Source: Olsenella sp. KGMB02461 (lineage in GTDB: Bacteria; Actinomycetota; Coriobacteriia; Coriobacteriales; Atopobiaceae). Taken from it: a DNA stretch of 64,000 nucleotides. Made by a program: the position numbers and the translations under genes. The DNA lies in contig NZ_JABAHI010000006.1 in the NCBI RefSeq assembly GCF_012584445.1, positions 267,592 through 331,591 on the forward strand. The letters are read 5' to 3'. Below, one piece after another: positions 7,825 through 16,800 of this stretch (positions are counted from its first letter, which is position 1; every line of letters begins with the position of its first letter). The notes under the pieces were generated by a model. The model was not told the origin of the DNA, did not search any database, and was given only the letters and a program-made list of their open reading frames with translations.

Positions 7825-9960
7825 GTGGAGACCCTGGAGTTCGCCCTCATTGTGATGGCATGCGTCGTCGTGTCGGCCATCGTTGGCAAAATAGTCACCC
7901 GCGTGGCACTGCCCCTCATACAGATCTTGGTGGGACTCGTGGTGGCGCTCTTCGCCCCTGCCGTCACCGATGTGCATCTTAGCTCCGAGCTGCTTATGGT
8001 GCTCTTTATCGCGCCATTGCTCTTCAATGAGGCTAGGGAGTCAAATCGCCGAGAGCTCTACCGCAACAAGGGGCAGATTCTTTCATTGGCGGTAGGGCTG
8101 GTGGTCGCCACCGTGCTGGTAGTGGGAGCTGCGCTCTATGGCCTGGTTCCCTCCATGCCGCTGGCTGCTGCCTTTGCCTGCGCCGCGGCCCTAGGCCCCA
8201 CCGATGCGGCAGCCGTAGGCGCCATGGGGTCCACCGTGGGCCTCAACCGCAGGCAGCAGCTTTTGCTCTCCGGCGAATCCCTCATAAACGACGCCTCAGG
8301 CGTCGTGGCCTTCCAATTTGCCGTAGCAGCCGCATTGACCGGCAGTTTCTCAGCCGTAGAGGCTGGTGGCGAGTTTCTCCTGCTCTTCTTTGGGGGTATA
8401 GCAGTGGGGCTGGCGGTAGGCGGCGCGGTGCTCTTCGCCATGCTGGTCCTTCGCCACTTTGGCTACGAAGACACCACCTTGCACGTGCTTTTCGAAGTGC
8501 TCACACCCTTTGTGGTCTATCTGCTGGCCGAAGGCCTTCATGTGAGCGGCATTCTTGCAGTAGTGGCGGCCGGCTTGGTGCTGGCGGGACGAGCCCCACG
8601 CCTCATCTCGGCCGACGCCGCCCGCCGCCAGATGGTCTCGAACACCTTTTGGGAGATCATCGTCTTTCTTATCAACGGCATCGTGTTCACCATGCTGGGC
8701 ATGGAGCTTCCCTTGGCGGTTGACCCCTCGATCCTTGCACGCTTCTCTATGCCAGAGCTTTTTGGCGCCGTCCTCTTGATCACCCTGCTGCTCTACCTAT
8801 GCCGCTTCATCTGGGTGCTGGTTATGAGCCTCATGCGCTTCTCTCGCCTGTTCAGACGCAAGGGGAAGCGCCATATCACCTCTATGGCCGCCGCCAAGGC
8901 GACCCACGATGCAGCCGTCATCACCTTGGGAGGCGCCAAGGGCGTAGTGACCCTCTCCATCGTCTTCACCCTGCCGCTCGCCATGCCTGACGGCAGTCCC
9001 TTCCCTGACCGCAGCCTCATCATCCTTCTTACCGCTGCCGTCATTTTATGCACCCTCCTTTGCGCCAACTTCTTGTTGCCGCTGCTGGCGCCAAAACAGC
9101 TCTCCTCCAACGAAGACGCGGTGCACAGGGCCACTATCCAGGTGCTTGAGCGCACCATCCAGGAGCTGCGGGGCCGCTTGGACACCACCGGCGCCACCGA
9201 GTACGTCCCTGCCCTGCGCTTGACCATCATGCGCTATGAGACCCGGCTCAACCGGGAACGCCGCAACTCCAAAGCCTGCAGGGAAGCCCTCACCTCCCTC
9301 CAAGACCAGATCCTGGCGCTTCAGCAACAGCGGGCCGACTACCTCCAAAACAGCCAGCCCTCCAAGCTCTCCGTCACCCAGATAGCCCCCTACTACTGGG
9401 CCCTCAGAGGCATTCGCTCCTCTCTGGGCTATGAAGGGGAAGCCGTCAAGGTGGGAGCGAGGTTTCGGAGCTTCCGCGGCATGCTCCACTTGGCCGCCAA
9501 CCAAATCCAGCCCAACCCGGTGCCCGACGAGCAATTCGAACAGATCTATTACGACACCTGCCTGTTCGCCATCGATCTAGAGCATGTGGCCCTCTCCTAT
9601 CTGCGCGACGTCGAAGAGGCCCATGACGAGCGGGAGACTGCTGCCAAGCTTCTTATCGACAGCCACGAGGCAGCTTTGACCTCTCTCTGGGGCCGCATCA
9701 ATTACGACCAGGATTTCTCCCAGGTAAGCGACACCGTGGACGTGCGCGTGCACACCCGCCTGCCCCAAGGCATGAAAGCCAACTTCTTGGAGCAGTTCGC
9801 CAAAGCCCGCCACTATGCAGACGAAGTAGACGAAAACGCCCTCACCGTCGAGCTGGAAGTCATCCGGCACATGAGCGAAGCGGGAGAGATCGCCGACTCC
9901 GTGGCCCGCGAGCTCAGAAGTCACGTCTATGCGCTCCAAGCCAGCCTCGAAAACCAGTAG
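7825..9960 (+). CDS. CPA1-family sodium/proton antiporter (NhaP type)
   Basis: 711 residues. The first ~430 form 12 or so membrane segments with the CPA1 hallmarks GPTDAAAVGAMGS and ESLINDASG (about 151-159), which carries the ion-binding Asp. The last ~280 residues are soluble and helical, a regulatory tail as in long NhaP homologues. It exchanges cytoplasmic Na+ or K+ for protons at the plasma membrane. The start is GTG at 7825 with AGGAGG eight bases upstream. The 245 nt before it hold one TGCCGAGAA and one TTATCGGCA but no riboswitch that I recognise. Confidence 0.9.
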   Translation: METLEFALIVMACVVVSAIVGKIVTRVALPLIQILVGLVVALFAPAVTDVHLSSELLMVLFIAPLLFNEARESNRRELYRNKGQILSLAVGLVVATVLVVGAALYGLVPSMPLAAAFACAAALGPTDAAAVGAMGSTVGLNRRQQLLLSGESLINDASGVVAFQFAVAAALTGSFSAVEAGGEFLLLFFGGIAVGLAVGGAVLFAMLVLRHFGYEDTTLHVLFEVLTPFVVYLLAEGLHVSGILAVVAAGLVLAGRAPRLISADAARRQMVSNTFWEIIVFLINGIVFTMLGMELPLAVDPSILARFSMPELFGAVLLITLLLYLCRFIWVLVMSLMRFSRLFRRKGKRHITSMAAAKATHDAAVITLGGAKGVVTLSIVFTLPLAMPDGSPFPDRSLIILLTAAVILCTLLCANFLLPLLAPKQLSSNEDAVHRATIQVLERTIQELRGRLDTTGATEYVPALRLTIMRYETRLNRERRNSKACREALTSLQDQILALQQQRADYLQNSQPSKLSVTQIAPYYWALRGIRSSLGYEGEAVKVGARFRSFRGMLHLAANQIQPNPVPDEQFEQIYYDTCLFAIDLEHVALSYLRDVEEAHDERETAAKLLIDSHEAALTSLWGRINYDQDFSQVSDTVDVRVHTRLPQGMKANFLEQFAKARHYADEVDENALTVELEVIRHMSEAGEIADSVARELRSHVYALQASLENQ

Positions 9961-10097
9961 GCGCCCGGCGCCCCGCACCCTTGCCGCAACCCCGCCGCTT
10001 TGCAGCGCCCTACCGCGCCCTCCCGCCAAAGACGAGGCTCTCTGGCGAGAGGGCTGGCGTTTCTCGGTAGCTTTTGCGCCCTTTTGCCGAGAAGGTC

Positions 10098-10649
10098 TTA
10101 CATCAAGCTCTTGCCTGCTTCCCAGGCAGACGCCTCAAGCACCGAGACATGCTCTACTCGGTAGAGGCCTTCGATACGACACCCTGCGTGCGGATTGGTA
10201 TGGTGGTAGCGAAAGCCGCACTTTTCTTGGACGCGATGGGACTTCTCGTTGCCGTCAAAGTAGCCGCACCAGATCTTTTCGAGTTTGAGCTCCTCAAAGC
10301 CACGACGCAGCAGTGCTTGGGCAGCCTCCGGCACAAGCCCTTGGCCCCAAAAAGGGGCGCCGATCCAGTAGCCGAGCTCCGCCTCAAAAGGAGGAGGCTC
10401 CAGGTTGCTCACTTGGCCGCACATAAGGCCAATGGAACCCACGGGATGCCCTACCGCTTTGGGAACGATGGCATAGCCCTCGGGGCCAGAGAGCACCTCC
10501 CGGATGATCTGACGGCTCTCCTCGACGTTTCGATGGGCTGCCCAACCCGCCACGGGGCCCACCTGAGGGTCTGAGGCGTAGCGGTAGAGATCGAAGGCAT
10601 CGGCCTCTTCCCAAGGGCGAAGCCAGAGGCGTGGGGTTTCGAGGATCAT
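10098..10649 (-). CDS. GNAT acetyltransferase, RimJ/RimL type
   Basis: 183 residues beginning MILETPRLWLRPWEEADA, the standard opening of the RimJ/RimL-like group, with the acetyl-CoA loop region YWIGAPFWGQGLVPEA and the C-terminal LEKIWCGYFDGNEKSHRVQEKCGF block. The family transfers acetyl groups to N-terminal amines of ribosomal proteins or to small molecules; the substrate is not predictable. AAAGGA precedes the ATG. It is transcribed away from the WYL regulator, sharing a ~150-bp control region with it. Confidence 0.88.
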   Translation of the reverse strand: MILETPRLWLRPWEEADAFDLYRYASDPQVGPVAGWAAHRNVEESRQIIREVLSGPEGYAIVPKAVGHPVGSIGLMCGQVSNLEPPPFEAELGYWIGAPFWGQGLVPEAAQALLRRGFEELKLEKIWCGYFDGNEKSHRVQEKCGFRYHHTNPHAGCRIEGLYRVEHVSVLEASAWEAGKSLM

Positions 10650-10704
10650 GGCAGGTTCCTTTAGGGTCTAAACGAGCCGCGGCTCTTGAGAGGCCTTCTT
10701 ATCT

Positions 10705-10757
10705 CTGTCCTGTTCAAAGGACAGAACGACACCCAGTATAGCTAAAAGTTGTATACT
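10705..10757 (+). promoter_or_regulatory. Shared control region with dyad CTGTCC-N8-GGACAG and -10 box
   Basis: A perfect 6-bp dyad (10705-10710 and 10719-10724) lies between the divergent GNAT and WYL genes. Downstream is a good -10 box TATACT (10752-10757) for the WYL gene; the -35 is weak, as expected for a regulated promoter. Binding by the WYL protein itself is a guess. Confidence 0.45.
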
Positions 10758-10796
10758 GCTTTCAAATTGGATCCAGGATGCGAGAAAGCCGCTGCT

Positions 10797-11783
10797 ATGA
10801 CCTATAACAGCAAAGCGAAGACCAAAGTGCTCTACCTCTGGAAAATCCTGCAGGAAGAGACCGACGCCGAGCATGGCATGACCATGTCCCAGATCATCCA
10901 ACGGCTTGCAGACTATGGGGTCTCTGCCGAGCGCAAAAGCATCTATGGAGATATCAAATCGCTGCGGGAGTTTGACGTCGACGTCCAGGCCTATCCGCGA
11001 AATCCTGTGGAGTATGCCATTGTGCGCAGGGACTTCACCTTAGACGAGCTTATGCTTTTGGTGGATACCATTCAGTCCAGCCGCGCCATCACCGAGCGTC
11101 AGGCCAAAGCCCTCATCACCAATGTGAAGCAGCTGGCCAACAACCGCGAGCAAGACCTGCTGGATCGCCGCATCCATGTCACCGGCCGCATCAAATCCAA
11201 AAGCGAGAGCGTGCTCTCTACGGTGGACGTGATCCACGAGGCGATGCGCAAGGACTGCCAGCTGGAGTTCTCCTATCGAAAGATTGGGGTGGACGGCAAG
11301 CCTTACGAGACTCGTGGCGGCAAGAAACACCAGGTCACTCCCGTGGCAATATCCTACGAGGACGGCCTTTACTACCTCACCGCCTGGAATGACGCCCATG
11401 AGAGCCTGACCACCTTCAGGCTGGACCGCATGGCGCGCATCCGCGTCCTTGAGGATATCCCTGCCGCCCATAACGATCGCATCGATCACTTTCAGCATGA
11501 GTCTGCCAAGGCAGTGATGTTTGGCCGTTTCTGCGGCGATACCGTGCTTGCCACCTTTGCAGCCGATCCCAGCAAGGTGGAGATCCTCGCAGACCGCTTT
11601 GGCGATGCCGCCCAGTTCCTCCCCACCGACGGCTCTGAGGCCCGCTGCCAAGTGAAGGTCTACAAAAGCGAGCAGCTCTTTGGCTGGGTGGCCTCCATGG
11701 GCAAGGCGGTGCGCATCCTATCGCCCCAAAGCCTGGTGGACGAATACTACGATTACCTGCGCTTCCTTTTAGAGGATGCCTAA
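10797..11783 (+). CDS. WYL-domain transcriptional regulator
   Basis: 328 residues: an N-terminal winged helix (TKVLYLWKIL, then MSQIIQRLADYGVSAERKSIYGDIKSLRE), a WYL ligand domain (LEFSYRKIGVDGK, then VTPVAISYEDGLYYLTAW and the FRLDRM segment), and a C-terminal WCX extension. WYL regulators respond to small or nucleic-acid ligands. I placed the start at the ATG at 10797, because an earlier in-frame ATG overlaps the -10 box. Its stop overlaps that of the converging GyrI-like gene by 3 nt; a WYL regulator and a GyrI-like protein together suggest a ligand-sensing module. Confidence 0.88.
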   Translation: MTYNSKAKTKVLYLWKILQEETDAEHGMTMSQIIQRLADYGVSAERKSIYGDIKSLREFDVDVQAYPRNPVEYAIVRRDFTLDELMLLVDTIQSSRAITERQAKALITNVKQLANNREQDLLDRRIHVTGRIKSKSESVLSTVDVIHEAMRKDCQLEFSYRKIGVDGKPYETRGGKKHQVTPVAISYEDGLYYLTAWNDAHESLTTFRLDRMARIRVLEDIPAAHNDRIDHFQHESAKAVMFGRFCGDTVLATFAADPSKVEILADRFGDAAQFLPTDGSEARCQVKVYKSEQLFGWVASMGKAVRILSPQSLVDEYYDYLRFLLEDA

Positions 11784-12415
11784 GCCTTGGCGACAGGCAG
11801 CCGAATCACGGTCTTGAGGCGCTCGGGAGCCACACGGCGTGGGTCTGACAGATAAATCTCATGATGCAGTCGCGCTAGCGAAAGATCTATGCGGCAACCC
11901 TGCGCCTGAGCATAGGCGTGCATAGCCTCTATAGTGGCCGGCTCGGTGTCATAAGAGCCCATATGGAGACACTGCACGCAGAGGCCTTCATGCACTTCCA
12001 GGTACTCCGCGCCGGCGCAATCCAACTTTTTCTTGCGTGCCACCTCGCCCTTTGCCCATCCAAAGACCTCAGGGGTCACAAAATCCGGCAACCTGATGCA
12101 GCTGATCCAGCTCAGCTCCCCCTTGCGCTCAGGATCGAAGAGCGTCTGGCCTTGCGCCAACGACCAAAACCCTTCCAGCGGAGGCACCACATAGGCAAAA
12201 TAGCCCGGGATATGCTCGCCGGACTTTGGCGACATCTTGATGGTGTAGGACAACGCATATAAAAGCTGCAGCGCCTGCTGATAAGCCCCGCCTTCCTCGT
12301 TGGGGTCGCCTTGGCCTCGCACCGCCACATAGTGCATGGGCGGCACGTCCACCAGCGTGGGCTTTTTGGGAGGCAGATAAAACTCTTTAAACTCTTTCTT
12401 ATAGTCAAAGGCCAT
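11780..12415 (-). CDS. GyrI-like small-molecule-binding protein
   Basis: 211 residues with the GyrI/SOUL-like fold signature: PPKKPTLVDVPPMHYVAVRG at the N-terminus, a Tyr/Pro-rich middle and LEVHEGLCVQCLHMGSYDTEP, the conserved HxGSYD-type strand. Stand-alone GyrI-like proteins bind or hydrolyse hydrophobic small molecules. The ATG at 12415 follows GGGGAGGG closely; the 89 codons open upstream show no protein-like composition. It converges on the WYL regulator with overlapping stops. Confidence 0.82.
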   Translation of the reverse strand: MAFDYKKEFKEFYLPPKKPTLVDVPPMHYVAVRGQGDPNEEGGAYQQALQLLYALSYTIKMSPKSGEHIPGYFAYVVPPLEGFWSLAQGQTLFDPERKGELSWISCIRLPDFVTPEVFGWAKGEVARKKKLDCAGAEYLEVHEGLCVQCLHMGSYDTEPATIEAMHAYAQAQGCRIDLSLARLHHEIYLSDPRRVAPERLKTVIRLPVAKA

Positions 12416-12835
12416 GAGCCCTCCCCAAGAATGGTCGGCGTGCCAAGAGCGCCAAGCGCAGAGGCTGCTCTGCATCCGCTGCACTGGCTGTACTTTTAGG
12501 GTAGCGCTTTCCTTGGGATCCTGTGACAGGAGAGCAGTCTTGCCGAGCAACGATCCGTGTCTTGGCGCACCTGCCCCACATTGCAAAGCCCCGGCACGAC
12601 GGAGGCCTTCGCCACATGGGTCCCCCGGTGAGGGCAGGGGTGGACATGCCCCCTTTCGCCATGACCCCTGGCATCCCGTCACCTAAAACCGTCCGCCGCT
12701 AGGGTGAAATCATTTTAAGCAACCTGCAGTCAGCGTGTTACAGTGCGTACAGTTTTAGGGATCTGCCTGACATTGCCCACGTTATATAGGGTGAGGCAGG
12801 CATTTGGCCAAAGAGAAGAGAACAAGGAGAGACCC
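12416..12835. other. 420-bp divergent control region without a recognised gene
   Basis: The region separates the GyrI-like gene (minus) from the SDR gene (plus). I see no domain in any frame. An AT-rich patch GTTATATAGGG near 12780 could hold the -10 box of the SDR gene. The G+C-rich middle (12540-12660) can fold locally but matches no riboswitch that I know. Confidence 0.4.
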
Positions 12836-13636
12836 ATGGATCGCTTGAAGGACAAGGTTGCCATTGTTACCGGCTCTACCAGCGGCATTGGCACAGGGAT
12901 TGCAAAGATGTACGGAGCCGAAGGCGCCAAAGTGGTAGTGTGCGGGCGTCGCGAAGAGCGCGGCCAAGCCGTAGTCGATGCCATCACCGGCGCCGGCGGC
13001 TGTGCCATCTACCATTTCATGGACGTCACCAAGCCCGAGTCCGTCGACGCCCTTATTGCCGACACTGTGGCCGCTTGGGGCACCGTCGACATCATGGTGA
13101 ACAATGCCGCAGGCATGGCACTCCATGACGGCCGTGTGGACGAGCTCTCACTGGAAGACTGGGATGCCGTGTTTGCCAGCGACATTCGCAGCACCTTCTA
13201 TTGCACCAAGACGGTGCTTCCGGTGATGCAGGAGCACGGCGGCGGCTCCATCATCAACATCGGCTCCATGGCTGCCTGCTCGGGCGACCTAGGCTCCACT
13301 GCCTATGCTTGCGCCAAAGCCGGCGTCGACAAGCTCACCCAATACACCGCCCTTCAATACGGCAAGCAAAACATCCGTTGCAACTGCGTGCGGCCTGGTC
13401 TTATCGTCACTCCAGAGAACGAGGCCCGAGTCCCCGACATGCTCAAGAACATCTTCCTGGACAACATCGAAGTCACCCGCTGGGGCACTCCCGAAGACAT
13501 CGCCGCCATGTGCGTCTACCTTGGCTCCGATGAGAGCAGCTACTTCACCGGCCAGATAGTCACCGTCGACGGCGGCCTGAACGTCCACGTGCCTACCGTG
13601 GCCCAATTCCGCGCCCTCGCCTCTCGCACCTGGTAG
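12836..13636 (+). CDS. Short-chain dehydrogenase/reductase
   Basis: 266 residues with every classical SDR landmark: the nucleotide loop TGSTSGIGTGIA (about 12-23), NNAAG, the Ser of INIGSMAACSG and the YACAK catalytic Tyr-Lys pair, then RPGLI and the C-terminal GQIVTVDGGL. Cofactor choice is uncertain, although CGRREER after strand 2 suggests NADP(H). In gut Coriobacteriia, close SDR paralogues act on bile acids or steroids; that is possible here but not shown. AAGGAGA precedes the chosen ATG; the longer open frame upstream is leader. Confidence 0.87.
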   Translation: MDRLKDKVAIVTGSTSGIGTGIAKMYGAEGAKVVVCGRREERGQAVVDAITGAGGCAIYHFMDVTKPESVDALIADTVAAWGTVDIMVNNAAGMALHDGRVDELSLEDWDAVFASDIRSTFYCTKTVLPVMQEHGGGSIINIGSMAACSGDLGSTAYACAKAGVDKLTQYTALQYGKQNIRCNCVRPGLIVTPENEARVPDMLKNIFLDNIEVTRWGTPEDIAAMCVYLGSDESSYFTGQIVTVDGGLNVHVPTVAQFRALASRTW

Positions 13637-13680
13637 CCAAGGCGCAGCAGCATGGCCCCGCTGCCCTTGCAGCATAAAAT

Positions 13681-13718
13681 GGAGGCAGGAACCCGCAAGT
13701 TCCTGCCTCCTGCTTTTC
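13681..13718. terminator. Bidirectional terminator between the SDR gene and the giant surface-protein gene
   Basis: A 12-bp perfect stem (GGAGGCAGGAAC pairing 13699-13710) with a 6-nt loop. The right side is followed by TGCTTTTC and the left side preceded by ATAAAAT, so the hairpin can serve both converging genes. Confidence 0.75.
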
Positions 13719-13809
13719 GCCGTGCCTCTTTCAGCCCTGCCGAGAAGCGCCTGCATTCCCACCTGGACTTAAGACTTGCCGCGCTCCATGATCAGGCCGC
13801 ACTCCACAA

Positions 13810-16800
13810 TCAGCTTTGCCACCGGCGGCTCAAGGCAAGCCAGCCTACCGTGAGCAGCAGGGCGCCTGCGATCATGATGCCCGGCAGCCCTAACGCTTCG
13901 TCGCCTGTGGCAGGCATAATCCGAGAGCCCGCTTCCTGGCGAGCTACGAGCCGATCGTCCGTCGGCTTGGCGGCAGAAGATCCCGGTGCGGCGTCGTCGC
14001 CTGAAGGAGCGGGGTCTTTCTCGGCAGGAGGATCGGCCGGGACAGCCTCCAGCTCCACTGCCACCGAATGGTGCTCGCCCACGTCTTCGAAGGTGTAGCT
14101 GAACGCCTCTAGGAGATCGGGGCGTTCAATGCCATCTACCAGGACTTTGGCCACTCGATAGCCAGGCTCGGCAGACCAGGTGACGGTATAGGATCCATGG
14201 CGGTCGACCTGGGCGCCTGCGCTGATGGAACCCAATCCGCCCGCCAGCGAGGTGTCGATGCGCAACTTCTCGGGCGCGGGCGGGGTTTGCTGCCTTGACT
14301 GCGTCTTATCGTCATCCACGGCGCGTTTCTCCACCACCAACGAGATGTGGTCGCCCTCTTTGAGCAGGCCTGCAGGAATGGTTGTTGAGGTCGCATCAGG
14401 GTCCAGGGGAATCCGTTGATCGCCTACCACAAGCTCGAGCGGCTTATAGCCGTCGGGAAGCTCCCAAGCCACAGGCGCCTCTTTTGTCGGGTCCACATAG
14501 CCGGGATGAGGCGGAGTGCCTGGGTCTGCCGGCTGATCCACGTCGATGCTGCCCGGGCCGCCCTCGACGCCGGTTGTGATCCCTATCAAGCCGCTGTCAT
14601 GGACATCCTCGTCGTCGAGAGGATCCTCCCCCTCTTTGGCAAAGAGCACTTTCACCACATGGTCCTGGTCGATGCCCTCAAAGCCCAGGTCCAACTTGGC
14701 GCCGTTGGCTTGACGCTGATGCCTCACGGGGGCCGGGAATTGAGGGGCAATGGCACGCACCTGGCTAAAGGCTCCTGCCGAGAAGCCCGCAGCCTTCAGC
14801 GCCGAAGGCGTGATGCCGGCCTTCTCGTCCAAGACCACTTCGCCGTCTATCTCGATATAGGTGATGCGCGCCCCATCCTGCGGCGTGCCGGCGATGTCTA
14901 AATAGCCCTGGCCTTTATAAACCGTGCGCGACGCCGACGCAGTGCCGGGCCCACAGGACTGCACGCTCACGTGATAGACCACCGGCCTCACCGTAACCAC
15001 CACGTTCTTGTTCTCTTTGATGTTGTCGAGCTGCATCTCCCGATCGGCAGTGCCTGCGGCCTCAGCGCCGTTCACTTCAACGCTTTTCACTTCATAGACC
15101 GCATAGGCAGGGTCTGTTACCACAGGCGTGGTTTGGATGACGGGCTCCCAAGCCACATGGTAGGAGCCGCCTTGAGTTACCGTGGCGCCTCCGGTGATGG
15201 TGCCGGGACCGCCTTTGATCTGAGTGGTGACCTTGAGGTCGTCAGGAGATTGGGCAGAGGTGCCGTCGGCTTTGCAGGTGTAGACGTCCACTACATGGTT
15301 CGCGCCAATGGAGGGGAAGCTCGCAGCTCCTGCAGCACATTGGTCCGCAGTGAGCTGCACGCCGTCAACCCACACGGCGCTGATCTGATAGCCCTCTTTG
15401 GCCGCCCAGCTGGCCTGGCCGTCGCTTCCGGGCACATAGGTCTGCGAAGGGCTCACCTGGGCGCCTTGGCCATAGCTGTTCACCGTCACGGTGTAGTGGC
15501 CATAGGTGAATCCTCCAGGCAAAACGGGATTTTGAGCCAAGGTGACCGTCACTTGGTGATGAGCCGCCAAATCCTCGAAGGTCCACGAGGTGGCCGCGTC
15601 TTTAAGGACCTTGCCGTCCACCTCTACAGAGACCACGTAGCTATCGGGGCCAGGCTGCCAGGACACCTTGTGGCTGGAGCCTGCGGCCAACGTCTTGGTA
15701 GGGGTGATCGACGCCCCCTCTATAGCCCCCTCCAAGCGAGTGGCCACTTGGTAGAACTGACGCTGCTCATCAGGGGTGGGATCGGCTTTGACCTCATAGT
15801 CGATATGGGCGATATAGTCGGTGCCGTCCGGGCTGGGATAGGTCACGGTAACGGTGTAGTCGCCAGGCTTGGAAGGGTCGATCTCGTCTACCGGCTGATT
15901 GCCTTTTTTGATGATGACCTGAGGCTCCACGCCATCGGGCATCTCTGGCAGCTTGCCGCCTGTAGGAGCTGGGCCGCCAGGGCCAAAGGTGTCTTCGACG
16001 ATCTTGGCAAAGTCTTGGGGACCCACCGGTTTGGGTGCAGGCTTCGATGGCTTCACGGGCTCTAGGATGGCAATGGGGTCTTTCTCGGTAAGGTCTACCG
16101 TGATACGGTCGGTCACCGTGAGGGTGTCAGGCACCAGCGTCACCTGGTAATTGCCATCCTGGCTTAGGAGCGGACCGCCCTCAACGACCGATGCCACCCC
16201 GCTATAGCTTAGGCTCAGGGCGTAGGTGCCGCGCTGAGGGCGCGCGACGTTGAGGCACAAGCCCCCTGCAGTTTGTGCTTCGTAACTGGCATCGCCCAGC
16301 ACCTGGTCCAACCTGTCCCCAGGAGCCAGCATAGAGGCAGGCCAAGCTACCGGCCAAGTGTGATTGGCGTTGTCTGCCTTGGTCTGGGTGGCAGCCGAAG
16401 CGTCGAACTCCGTTGCATCGTTGTTGGCAGCCACAGGCGCGTCTGGGTGAGCCGGGTCTTTGAAGGCCACGTCGCGCACCCAGGTGGAGGGGTTGGCCTC
16501 TGCGTCTTCAAACCAACGGGCTGTGACAACCAAAGGCCGAGAAACAATCTCCCCTTTTACCGTGAGCGTTCCGTCGCTGGCAAGGCCGGTGAGCCGGTAG
16601 TCGGCGGCATGAGGGCCCTGGATCTGCGGACTATAGAGCACCAGGTCGCAAGCTCCCGCATCTTTGGAGGCATACTCTGCGCGATCGAAGGCCAGCCATG
16701 CAGAGGCGCCTTCGATAAGCTGGTCTGCCAAAGACACCTGGTCTTTGGCTGCGTAGGGAGTGCCGTCGTAGACTTTGGACCAGCAGCGGCCTGCCACAGC

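Noticed and set aside
12416..12835. Riboswitch before the SDR gene
   Set aside because: G+C-rich and foldable, but I recognise no conserved core of any known class.
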